Source of the DNA: Martelella lutilitoris
Lineage (GTDB): Bacteria; Pseudomonadota; Alphaproteobacteria; Rhizobiales; Rhizobiaceae
Assembly: GCF_016598595.1 (NCBI RefSeq)
Contig: NZ_CP066788.1
Coordinates: 62,001-126,000 of the forward strand
Direction: 5' to 3'
Length of the DNA: 64,000 nt
The position numbers and the translations under genes are program-made. Positions 45,215 to 53,071 of the stretch are shown in pieces. Under the pieces are notes generated by a model, which made no database searches, was not told the DNA's origin, and saw nothing but the letters and a program-made list of their open reading frames with translations. Positions within the stretch are counted from its first letter, which is position 1, and the number at the start of each line of letters is the position of its first letter.

Positions 45215-46021
45215 CTAGCCCACCCTCGTACGCCGGCTCGCTGCCCGTTCCAGATCGGCTCCCATGCGGGCGGATAGCCGCGTTGCAATACGCCTGACAT
45301 TGGCGATGGTGCGTTCTCTGTCAATGAGCTCGTCGGCCCGAAGACTGACGGCAACCCCTGCGATCGGGAAGTTGCGTGAATCGAGAACCGACGCACCAAA
45401 ACAGATAATGCCTTCGGCGACTTGCTGGTTGTCGACGGAGTAGCCTCTTTCGCGCGTCTCGCGCAGTTCCGCGAGCAACTGCTCCACGGTCTGGACGCTG
45501 GAGGACGTACGCGGCGGCGGCAGCCCGTCCGCATAGATCCTCTTGACTTCGAAATCGCTCATATGGCTCAGGAAGGCCTTTCCGGTCGCGGTAAAGGCCG
45601 CCGGAAGCCGCATACCGGCGCGGAAATCGACAAGCGAATGGCTGATGTCCGAATTGCGCGCCGCGATGTAGACCACTTCGTTGCCTTCGAGAACGGTAAG
45701 CGTAATCGTTGCACCCGGAAGCTCGGTTTCCCTGTCCCAGATCGAGGCGAACTCGGTGGCCACGTCGGACTGCTCCATAAAGGCGTTCGACCAGCGCATC
45801 AGATGGGGACCGAGCTGATAGGTCTGGTCAGGGCGGCGGATCAGCAGTCCCAGTTCCACAAGCGTGCGGCACAGCATGTGAACCGAGCTTTTAGCGATTC
45901 CAAGCTCGCGCGCGAGATCTGACAGGTTGGGATGGCTTCGGTTTCTCGCCACCAGATCGAGTATGCGCGTCGCCCGCTCCACGGCGGGCACCAGTTTTGT
46001 CTGTTCTTGATCCATCGCCAA
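45215..46021 (-). CDS. IclR-family transcriptional regulator
   Basis: 268 residues. N-terminal winged helix (VERATRILDLVARNRSHPNL, ELGIAKSSVHMLCRTLVELG) and C-terminal ligand domain with the IclR hallmark YSVDNQQVAEGIICFGASVL. It is divergent from the 16-kb operon and probably controls it through the inverted repeats at 46061-46115. In Agrobacterium the lactonase operon blcABC is repressed by the IclR-type BlcR, so the regulator type fits the proposed pathway. The ligand may be a lactone, hydroxy acid or semialdehyde. Confidence 0.9.
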   Translation of the reverse strand: MAMDQEQTKLVPAVERATRILDLVARNRSHPNLSDLARELGIAKSSVHMLCRTLVELGLLIRRPDQTYQLGPHLMRWSNAFMEQSDVATEFASIWDRETELPGATITLTVLEGNEVVYIAARNSDISHSLVDFRAGMRLPAAFTATGKAFLSHMSDFEVKRIYADGLPPPRTSSSVQTVEQLLAELRETRERGYSVDNQQVAEGIICFGASVLDSRNFPIAGVAVSLRADELIDRERTIANVRRIATRLSARMGADLERAASRRTRVG

Positions 46022-46049
46022 TCAAATGCCGTTTCGCTCCAAATCATTC

Positions 46050-46115
46050 TTGACAACCATCAGAACAGATCATTATTGTTCTGTCTACTGAAAACAGTTC
46101 ACTATATCGAACTGT
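46050..46115 (+). promoter_or_regulatory. Candidate promoter and two operator inverted repeats
   Basis: A consensus -35 TTGACA (46050-46055) is followed 18 bases later by TATTGT (46074-46079). Two perfect 7-bp inverted repeats overlap or follow: CAGAACA...TGTTCTG (46061-46083) and ACAGTTC...GAACTGT (46094-46115), with centres about 33 bases apart. Both share the ACAG/GAAC-type half-site. Likely binding sites for the divergent IclR protein. Confidence 0.6.
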
Positions 46116-46202
46116 GGGCATGATTATGGACTGATTTCATAATCGTGATCGGGTCGGGATACGACCCACGGGGCAGGCTATGTTGCTTTTGGGAGGGGGC
46201 GC

Positions 46203-46592
46203 ATGGTGATGAGCAAGAGAGACTGGGCCATCCGTTTCGCGGAAGCGTCCGACGGCGATCGGACGATCGGCGCGATGGCGCGCTATTTCACCTGTACTTA
46301 CCTTTGGGACATGGGCACCGCGAAGATCATCATTCGGATGATCGACGGCAAGGTCAGCGAGATCAATATCGACCCCGCGCCGATGGATGCCTATGACTTT
46401 GCCTTGCGGGCCGGTCCTGCTACGTGGCGCGAATTTGCCAAGCCGATACCGGAACCGATGTATCACGGCATCTGGTCGGCAAGCTTCCGGCGGGACCTGA
46501 AGCTTGAGGGCAATCTTCTCGTCCTCATGCAGAACCTGCGCAATTTTACCGTTCAGTTTGAACTGCTTCGCAAAGTCGGCGTGCCGGTCTGA
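46203..46592 (+). CDS. SCP2-like small protein
   Basis: 129 residues. The pattern ARYFTCTYLWDMGTAKIIIR, GKVSEINIDPAPMDAYDFAL, RAGPATWREFAKP and KLEGNLLVLMQNLRNF fits the sterol-carrier-protein-2 fold (beta sheet plus hydrophobic pocket). Such domains bind lipids or acyl compounds. First gene of the operon, preceded by GGGAGGGGG. It may bind the hydrophobic substrate or an acyl intermediate; the ligand is unknown. Confidence 0.7.
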   Translation: MVMSKRDWAIRFAEASDGDRTIGAMARYFTCTYLWDMGTAKIIIRMIDGKVSEINIDPAPMDAYDFALRAGPATWREFAKPIPEPMYHGIWSASFRRDLKLEGNLLVLMQNLRNFTVQFELLRKVGVPV

Positions 46593-46647
46593 GCCGGCGC
46601 GCCCTGTTGTTGCGCCCGGTGCGCTTTCGAAACATACGGAGCCCTTT

Positions 46648-47496
46648 ATGGCCAAGCATTCGCCTGTCATCGGACGTTATGTCACGATTGATGTCGACGG
46701 CTACGAGTACAAGGTCTTTTACCTGCGCAACGGCGAGGGCGTGCCGCTTGTCTGCCAGCATACGGCCGGCTGCCACAATCACCAATGGCGCGATCTTCTG
46801 GAAGATAGCGAAATTACGGCCGACTACGATGTGATTGCCTATGATCTTGCCCGTCACGGCAAGTCCGACCCGCCGCTCAACAAGGAGTGGTGGACGGAAG
46901 AATATCGGCTGACGACCGAGCACTATATGAACTTCATTACCGCGTTTTGCGATGCGCTCGATCTGGAAAATCCGATCTTCATGGGCTCTTCCTTCGGCGG
47001 CAATATCGCCTTGCAGCTCGCGCTCCATCACCCGGACCGTTTCCGCGCGGTCATCCCGGTCGAGGCCGCAGAGCATGCGCCCGGCTTCTTTCTCGACTGG
47101 TGGCGCCATCCGCATGCCAACGCTGCCCAGGTCTGCGCCTCCGGCGTATGGGACCTGATGGCGCCGCAAAGCCCGGACAAGGACCGCTGGCTCACCTGGC
47201 ACTACTACACGCAAGGGTCCGAGGTTTTCAAAGGCGACCTCTACTTCTACTCCGTCGACCATGACCTCCGGACCAAACTTGGCGGTATCGATACCCGTCA
47301 GTGCCCGGTGATCATGATGACCGGCACCTATGACTATCTCACACCGCCTGATGCGACGGAGAACACCGCGCGGCAGATCCCGGGCGGCATCTATATCGAG
47401 ATGGAGGATATCGGGCATTTCCCGATGTCGGAAAACTACCCGCTTTTCGCCGTGTATTTGAAGGAAGCGCTGCGGCTCATCGAGGAACGCACATGA
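46648..47496 (+). CDS. Alpha/beta-hydrolase-fold enzyme
   Basis: 282 residues from the ATG at 46648; an upstream in-frame start overlaps the SCP2 gene. The nucleophile elbow is FMGSSFGGNIAL (G-x-S-x-G, Ser nucleophile); oxyanion region CQHTAGCHNHQWRD; acid in MTGTYDYLTPP; His in EDIGHFPMSENYP. Probably an esterase or lactone/ester hydrolase feeding the pathway. It is followed 55 bases later by the lactonase gene. Confidence 0.87.
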   Translation: MAKHSPVIGRYVTIDVDGYEYKVFYLRNGEGVPLVCQHTAGCHNHQWRDLLEDSEITADYDVIAYDLARHGKSDPPLNKEWWTEEYRLTTEHYMNFITAFCDALDLENPIFMGSSFGGNIALQLALHHPDRFRAVIPVEAAEHAPGFFLDWWRHPHANAAQVCASGVWDLMAPQSPDKDRWLTWHYYTQGSEVFKGDLYFYSVDHDLRTKLGGIDTRQCPVIMMTGTYDYLTPPDATENTARQIPGGIYIEMEDIGHFPMSENYPLFAVYLKEALRLIEERT

Positions 47497-47551
47497 AGCG
47501 CGCATCACCGGGACACAGCAGCCAGCAGAAAATCGCGTCGGGGAAATTCGT

Positions 47552-48490
47552 ATGAAAATCATTGAATTTGACGAAAAGGGACAGCGCCGGGAAACCCGGC
47601 CGGAAACGCTTTCGGGAAGCGGAACGGCCAGCAGTCTCGCACCGCGTCCGGGCATCCGGTCGCCTGCCGCCGATCGTTCGCGGCGCAGAAGCGGCAGTTC
47701 CTCGGGTATCGAGCTTCATATGTTCCAGACAGGGATTCTGAAGACCAAGCTCAAGTTCATCAAGATGAACCAGGGGGAGAGCGATTTCGACATTCCCGTT
47801 CCGTGGTTCCTGATCAAGCATCCGGCAGGCAATATCGTCATCGACGGCGGCAATGCGATCGAGGCCGCGATCGACAAGCGGGCGCATTGGGGCGCGGTTG
47901 TCGACGCCTATGATCCGGTCATGGAGGTTTCGGAGAACTGCGCCGATCAGTGCCGCTCGGTCGGCGTCGACCCCGGCTCGGTCCGCTACGTGCTGCAATC
48001 CCATCTCCATCTCGACCACACCGGGGCAATCGGTCACTTTCCGAACGCGCAGATCATCTGCCAGCGCGCGGAATATGACTATGCGTTCAACCCGCACTGG
48101 TTCGCTCGCGGCGCCTATATCCGCGCCGACTTCGACAGGCCCGGCCTCAACTGGAAGCTCCTCGGCGGGGAATACACCGACAATTACGATCTGTTCGGCG
48201 ACGGCGCCGTCCGCATGATCTTCACGCCGGGTCATGCGCCGGGGCATCAGTCCTTTCTGATCACCTTGCCGAAAACCGGGCCGGTGCTGCTGACCATCGA
48301 TGCTGCCTACACGCTCGACCACTGGGAAAACAAGGCATTGCCCGGCCTTGTCCATTCGTCTGCCGATGCCGCGAATTCCGTGGCGAAGCTGCGCCGGATC
48401 GCGAGCGACACGAATGCGATGGTGGTTACGGGACACGATCCCGACAACTGGCAGACCTTTTTGAAGGCGCCGCACGACTTTTATGACTGA
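47552..48490 (+). CDS. Metallo-beta-lactamase-fold lactonase (AHL lactonase/BlcC-like)
   Basis: 312 residues. The dimetal motif H-x-H-x-D-H is SHLHLDHTGAIGHF, with further ligands in FTPGHAPGHQS, TIDAAYTLD and VTGHDPDNW; the spacing and Tyr match the AttM/AiiA lactonase group. Such enzymes open N-acyl-homoserine lactones or gamma-butyrolactone. About 52 N-terminal residues precede the domain: MKIIEFDEKGQRRETRPETL plus a Ser/Arg-rich linker. That start motif recurs at the C-terminus of the ABC ATPase of the operon. Given the downstream Fe-ADH and semialdehyde dehydrogenase, a gamma-lactone substrate is likely. Confidence 0.85.
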   Translation: MKIIEFDEKGQRRETRPETLSGSGTASSLAPRPGIRSPAADRSRRRSGSSSGIELHMFQTGILKTKLKFIKMNQGESDFDIPVPWFLIKHPAGNIVIDGGNAIEAAIDKRAHWGAVVDAYDPVMEVSENCADQCRSVGVDPGSVRYVLQSHLHLDHTGAIGHFPNAQIICQRAEYDYAFNPHWFARGAYIRADFDRPGLNWKLLGGEYTDNYDLFGDGAVRMIFTPGHAPGHQSFLITLPKTGPVLLTIDAAYTLDHWENKALPGLVHSSADAANSVAKLRRIASDTNAMVVTGHDPDNWQTFLKAPHDFYD

Positions 48491-48616
48491 GCGGACTTCG
48501 GGCCGGGCCCGGTGGGAGTGACTGCAAGGCCGCGGCCGGCGGCCAGTAAGGAAGAGCCGGCCTGTTTCCGTTGAACTGCCGCACAGGTGGTCTGTGCTTT
48601 CGAAGAGGAGGAACCG

Positions 48617-49786
48617 ATGACTTTTTTGAGAACCCTGGCAATTGCCGTTGGCATGGCCGCGTCCTGTGCGGCTTTTGCACATGCCGACGGCGTCGATTCT
48701 ATCAATCCGGATGTCGCCAAACGCCTTTACAATCCCGACATGCTGGACCCGGCGCAGCCGGTGGCCGCAAGCCCGTTGCAGGATTTCAAGGCGAAGAACC
48801 CGCCGCCGTGGAAAATCGGCTATGCGTCGTCTTATGCCGGCAACACGTGGCGTGCCGGGGCGATGGACGAACTCCAGAACGAGATCATTCCGAAATGGAA
48901 GGAACTCGGCCTGATCAGCGACGTTGTGATCACGCAGTCCAACCTGAGTGACTCGACGCAGATCCAGCAGATGCGCCAGCTTGTCGACCAGGGCGTCGAC
49001 GCCATTTTCGTGTGCTGCTCCAATCCCACCGCGCTCAACCAGACCGTACAATATGCCTATGACAAGGGTGTGCCGGTGTTCTCGATGACGGGCTATCTGA
49101 CAGCCCCTTCGGCAATGAATTCCTCGGTCAACTACCAGGTTGCGGGCTTCGAGATCGGCAAGCGCCTGGCAGAGGAACTGGGCGGAGAGGGCAATGTCCT
49201 GATCGTCGAAGGCATCCCCGGCACGTCCGGTTCCGACAGTCAGGATCGCGGCGTGAAAGCGGGGCTTGCCACCGCGCCGGGCATCAAGATCGTCGGCTCG
49301 GTCGCAGGCATGTGGACCGACCAGATCGCACAGGGAGAAGTGCAGAAATGGCTGGCCACTCATCCGGGCAAGCTTGATGCCATCGCCGTCCAGTCCGCGG
49401 CTGAAATGGGTGTTCTGCGGGCGCTCAAACAGTCCGGTCGCACCGGCGTCAAGGTCACCGTCGGCGGCGAACTGGGCGCGCTTTGCACCTGGCGCAAGAA
49501 TCCGGACCTGATTGACGCCGCCGTTCAGACCTGGCCGCCGGGCGATGATGTCCAGCTGATCTGGGATGTCATGATGCGCACGCTGCAGGGGCAGGGACCG
49601 AAGATCCAGTCCGTTCTCGTCGATCCTGTCGTGCTGACCTATGAGGACGTCGCGAAAATCCTTCCGGAGGATTGCGACGAGAACAGCCAGGCCTGGCTCA
49701 ATGTCGGCAAGGACAACTGGGGCTCGCAGGCCTATCTGAACGACTTCTTCATGAAGCCCGCCGATCCGACAGCATACAAGCCCTGA
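48617..49786 (+). CDS. ABC importer substrate-binding protein (PBP family 4, RbsB type)
   Basis: 389 residues from the ATG at 48617 (site GAGGAGGAA). Signal peptide MTFLRTLAIAVGMAASCAAF, ending AHADG. Mature part shows WKIGYASSYAGNTWRAGAMD, FVCCSNPTALNQTVQYAYDK and NVLIVEGIPGTSGSDSQDRG, typical of the sugar-type family 4 proteins. The Cys pair in FVCCSN is unusual. In this operon the ligand may be a lactone, hydroxy acid or sugar derivative rather than a simple sugar. Confidence 0.9.
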   Translation: MTFLRTLAIAVGMAASCAAFAHADGVDSINPDVAKRLYNPDMLDPAQPVAASPLQDFKAKNPPPWKIGYASSYAGNTWRAGAMDELQNEIIPKWKELGLISDVVITQSNLSDSTQIQQMRQLVDQGVDAIFVCCSNPTALNQTVQYAYDKGVPVFSMTGYLTAPSAMNSSVNYQVAGFEIGKRLAEELGGEGNVLIVEGIPGTSGSDSQDRGVKAGLATAPGIKIVGSVAGMWTDQIAQGEVQKWLATHPGKLDAIAVQSAAEMGVLRALKQSGRTGVKVTVGGELGALCTWRKNPDLIDAAVQTWPPGDDVQLIWDVMMRTLQGQGPKIQSVLVDPVVLTYEDVAKILPEDCDENSQAWLNVGKDNWGSQAYLNDFFMKPADPTAYKP

Positions 49787-49792
49787 TGCAGA

Positions 49793-49818
49793 AGGCCGCC
49801 GGCCACTGTCGGCGGCCT
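49793..49818 (+). promoter_or_regulatory. Intercistronic stem-loop after binding-protein gene
   Basis: AGGCCGCCG / CGGCGGCCT, perfect 9-bp arms with an 8-base loop and no U-tract, 7 bases after the stop. Same placement as the hairpin at 2189-2222; probable mRNA-stability element. Confidence 0.6.
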
Positions 49819-49853
49819 CAAGCGTCTTGAGATTTCACCGGGATACGATCGCC

Positions 49854-51644
49854 ATGCTGCGCCCAGAAGCCGAGATATCACCAACATCCCACGGTCAGGA
49901 AACGATCGCGGTGCGCAACGTGAAGAAGTTTTTTGGACCGACCCGTGCCCTGAACGGCGCGAGCTTTTCGGCGCGGGCAGGCGAGATTCACGCCATCGTC
50001 GGCGGCAATGGTTGCGGCAAGAGCACCATGGCGAAAGTGGTGTCGGGCGTGCTTCCCTTTGACAGCGGCTCGGTCTCGATTCTCGGCGAAACCCCGACGA
50101 CGCCGGCGGAAAGCCGGGCGCTCGGCATCTCGACCGTCTATCAGGAGGTGCTGGTCGCCGATGAGAGCACGGTCGTCGACAATATATTCATGGGCGCGGA
50201 CGCGCTCTTTTCCAAGGTTCTCTCCCAGGAGCGCAAGGTTGCCCGCGCTGCCGAGCTGATGCTCGACCTTTCCGGAGAGCCCGTCGATCCCTTCGCCATT
50301 GCGGGAACGCTGCCGCTTGGCCTGAAACAGTGGATCACGATTGCCCGTGCGCTGGTCAGCGAACCGAAAGTCCTGATCCTGGACGAGAGCTCCGCGGCGC
50401 TCGACTTCGACAGTACCGAGCGGCTTTTCGCCAAGATGCGGGCGCTGCGCGATGCCGGCGCGACGGTTCTGATCGTCACTCACCGCATTGCCGAACTGAT
50501 CCGCATTTCCGATCGTGCGACGGTGTTGCGCGATGGCTGCGATGTCGGCGTGCTGGAAAAGCATGAGATCACCGAAAAGAACCTCCTGGCGCTGATGACC
50601 GGCGATGAGACCGCCGGCAGCGGCCATCATCAGGAGGCGCCGCGACCGCGGGACGACCGGCTTGCCCTTTTAGCCGAGCGCATCACGCTTTGGGACGGGA
50701 CGGCGCCGTTCGATTTCCATCTGCGGCGCGGAGAAATCGTCGGCATCGCCGGCCTCGACGGCCAGGGGCAGGACGATTTCGTCCGCGCGTTGGCCGGAGT
50801 CGAGCCGCCGCGCAGCGGGCTTGTCCAGGTCGCCGACCGCGACGGCAGGCTTCAGGCGGTTTTCGGACTTGCCGACGCGGTCAAGGGGCGGGTCGCCTAT
50901 GTATCGGGCGACCGCAAGCGCGAAGGCATCTTCGCCTCGCTCTCGATCTTCGAAAACATGGTGATGCCACTCTACCGGGAAAAGAAGCGCGGCGGATTTC
51001 TGGGCATCATCGACAGGCAGACGCTCTCGGCGGTTTTCAAGCGTGAGGCCGAAAACCTGTTGATCAAGTTTGGCGCGCGCGAGGATCGCATAACCTCCCT
51101 TTCCGGCGGCAATCAGCAGAAAGTGCTGATCGGACGGGGGTTTGCCATGCGGCCCGATATCATCGTGCTCAACGATCCCGCGCGCGGGATCGATGTCGGC
51201 GCCAAGAACGAACTCTACAAACATCTCAGAGCCTTCGCGGAGGACGGAAAATCGGTCGTCTACATGTCTTCGGAGCTGGAGGAATTCGTAGGCTTTGCCA
51301 CCCGCGTGATCGTGTTCCGCGACGGCCGCCCCTTTGATGCCTTTGACGGGCGGACGCTCGAGCCGCAAAAGGTGCTTGAGGCGATGTTCGGCCAGACCGA
51401 CGGAAGCGGACTGGCCATGCCCGAGGGGCAGAAACCCGAAGGGTCAGACCGGCCATCGCCGGCGCTCCAGCCGACGGCGGAAGCGCGCGGCCATGCCGCC
51501 GTCGAAACAGCGCTTGTCCCGGCGGCCGCTGATGACGCCGCGCACGAAGCCGCCGATCGCCCGCCGCCCGCACCGTTTCGCAAACCCATCCGGATCATCG
51601 AATTCGATGCCGAGAGCGGCCAAGCCAGAAGCCTTGGCCGATGA
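49854..51644 (+). CDS. ABC importer ATPase, two NBDs, with C-terminal extension
   Basis: 596 residues, about 90 longer than RbsA-type proteins. NBD1: Walker A GGNGCGKSTM, degenerate signature LPLGLKQWITIARA, Walker B VLILDESSAALD. NBD2: degenerate P-loop GLDGQGQDDFV, signature LSGGNQQKVLIGRG, Walker B IIVLNDPARGIDVG with Asn-Asp in place of Asp-Glu. The extension is Pro/Ala-rich (about 515-575) and ends PIRIIEFDAESGQARSLGR, similar to the start of the lactonase. Its stop overlaps the permease start. Start chosen at ATG 49854; a TTG at 49827 is also in frame. Confidence 0.9.
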   Translation: MLRPEAEISPTSHGQETIAVRNVKKFFGPTRALNGASFSARAGEIHAIVGGNGCGKSTMAKVVSGVLPFDSGSVSILGETPTTPAESRALGISTVYQEVLVADESTVVDNIFMGADALFSKVLSQERKVARAAELMLDLSGEPVDPFAIAGTLPLGLKQWITIARALVSEPKVLILDESSAALDFDSTERLFAKMRALRDAGATVLIVTHRIAELIRISDRATVLRDGCDVGVLEKHEITEKNLLALMTGDETAGSGHHQEAPRPRDDRLALLAERITLWDGTAPFDFHLRRGEIVGIAGLDGQGQDDFVRALAGVEPPRSGLVQVADRDGRLQAVFGLADAVKGRVAYVSGDRKREGIFASLSIFENMVMPLYREKKRGGFLGIIDRQTLSAVFKREAENLLIKFGAREDRITSLSGGNQQKVLIGRGFAMRPDIIVLNDPARGIDVGAKNELYKHLRAFAEDGKSVVYMSSELEEFVGFATRVIVFRDGRPFDAFDGRTLEPQKVLEAMFGQTDGSGLAMPEGQKPEGSDRPSPALQPTAEARGHAAVETALVPAAADDAAHEAADRPPPAPFRKPIRIIEFDAESGQARSLGR

Positions 51645-53071
51645 ACAACGCGCTCACCAATACCAGGACGGAAACCGTATCCGATCGCGCTGTCGCCGGG
51701 CAGGCGCAGGGCGGGCGTGCAAATCCGTTTCTTCTGGTTCCGATCACCATGTTCTTCGCGCTGCTCGGTCTTGCGGTGTTGCGCGCGCCGAACCTGATGA
51801 GCAGCAATGGCATCGGCAGCGCCATCATTGTGGCCACGCCGCTGATACTGGCGACCTACGCGCTGATGGCCTCGGTGATCTCCGGTCGGGGCACTGTCGA
51901 TCTGTCGATCGGCCCGCTGATCGGCTTCATCAATGTCACGCTCATCCAGCTTCATGGCGCAGGCGTTATCGGCAGTCCGATCACGATCTTCGTCTACGCC
52001 ATTCTGACCGGCGCGCTTTACCAGTTCATTTTCGCGCTTATCGTAATCTACGTCCGGGTCCAGCCGATCATCGTTTCCCTGTCCGGCTATCTGGCGCTTT
52101 CCGGCATCAATCTCGTGATCTTGCCGCGCCCGGGCGGCATGGCGCCGCAATTCATGGCCGACTGGGGGCTTGGCACCACGATCTTCTCCCCCGTCCTCGC
52201 CATTCTTGTGCTTGCCACCATTGCCTGGGGCCTGTTCTCGCGCACCGCCTTCTTCACGCACCTGCGGCTGATGGGCTCGGACGAACGCGCCGCCTATACC
52301 AGCGGCGTGCCAATCACCGTCGTGCGGATCGGCGCCCATCTGATTTCGGGCGCTTTCGCGGGATTGGCAGCGATAGCGTTCACGGCGCTGATTTCCTCCG
52401 GCGATCCCTCTCAGGGCACCACCTACACGCTGATCGCCGTCACGGCGCTGGTCCTTGGCGGGGCATCGCTTGCCGGCGGACGGGCCAGCGCTTTCGGCTC
52501 TTTCCTTGGCGCGGCGAACCTCTACTTGATCACCTTCGTTCTCGCGACCTTCAATTTCGGCGCGGTGCAGAGCTTCGTCACCAATCTCGCCTATGGTTCG
52601 ATCCTGGTGATCTCGCTGCTGCTCACACTGATCATCCCCTTCATTCAGCGCCATATCCATAATTTCTCGCCGCTTCTTTATTTTGTGGCACTCAGTGTCG
52701 TGGCGCTTGGCGTCATACTGCATGCGACGAATGACGGCCCCGTTCGCGATCCCGCTGAGGTCGAAGCATCGGTTGCCGGTCCTCTTGCGCCGATCGCGCC
52801 GGAGGCGCTCTACGTTGCGCCGCTTGAGGTTGCCCGACCGGATACGCAGACAATCGCGCTTCGCAATCAGGCCGCGCCGTTCGTGCTCGCCGCCCTGCTG
52901 TTCGCCGTCATCGCCTTCTTCGTCCGCACGGCCTTCAACCAGTCCGACCGCCGCAGGATTGCGCCTGTCGCCGCAGTGGTGATCGCGTTGATGGTTCTGC
53001 TCGGCGCATGGCTGATGCGTGAAGGGGTTGCGGCGGGCCGCGCCGGTGTCGAGGTGGAGGAACCGCGATGA
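51641..53071 (+). CDS. ABC importer permease with enlarged C-terminus
   Basis: 476 residues against about 320-350 for RbsC-type permeases. Residues about 30-340 are the family core (VISGRGTVDLSIGPLIGFIN is the G-x-x-D-L-S signature). An additional about 130 residues contain a helix near LLYFVALSVVALGVILHA, a polar periplasmic or cytoplasmic loop (about 365-410) and two further helices (PFVLAALLFAVIAFFV, VAAVVIALMVLLGAWL). Start overlaps the ATPase stop, and its stop overlaps the next permease start (ATGA in both cases). Confidence 0.87.
   Translation: MNNALTNTRTETVSDRAVAGQAQGGRANPFLLVPITMFFALLGLAVLRAPNLMSSNGIGSAIIVATPLILATYALMASVISGRGTVDLSIGPLIGFINVTLIQLHGAGVIGSPITIFVYAILTGALYQFIFALIVIYVRVQPIIVSLSGYLALSGINLVILPRPGGMAPQFMADWGLGTTIFSPVLAILVLATIAWGLFSRTAFFTHLRLMGSDERAAYTSGVPITVVRIGAHLISGAFAGLAAIAFTALISSGDPSQGTTYTLIAVTALVLGGASLAGGRASAFGSFLGAANLYLITFVLATFNFGAVQSFVTNLAYGSILVISLLLTLIIPFIQRHIHNFSPLLYFVALSVVALGVILHATNDGPVRDPAEVEASVAGPLAPIAPEALYVAPLEVARPDTQTIALRNQAAPFVLAALLFAVIAFFVRTAFNQSDRRRIAPVAAVVIALMVLLGAWLMREGVAAGRAGVEVEEPR

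Noticed and set aside
47477..49363. 628-codon minus-strand frame
   Set aside because: Shadow of the lactonase and binding-protein genes; long antisense frames are common in GC-rich DNA.
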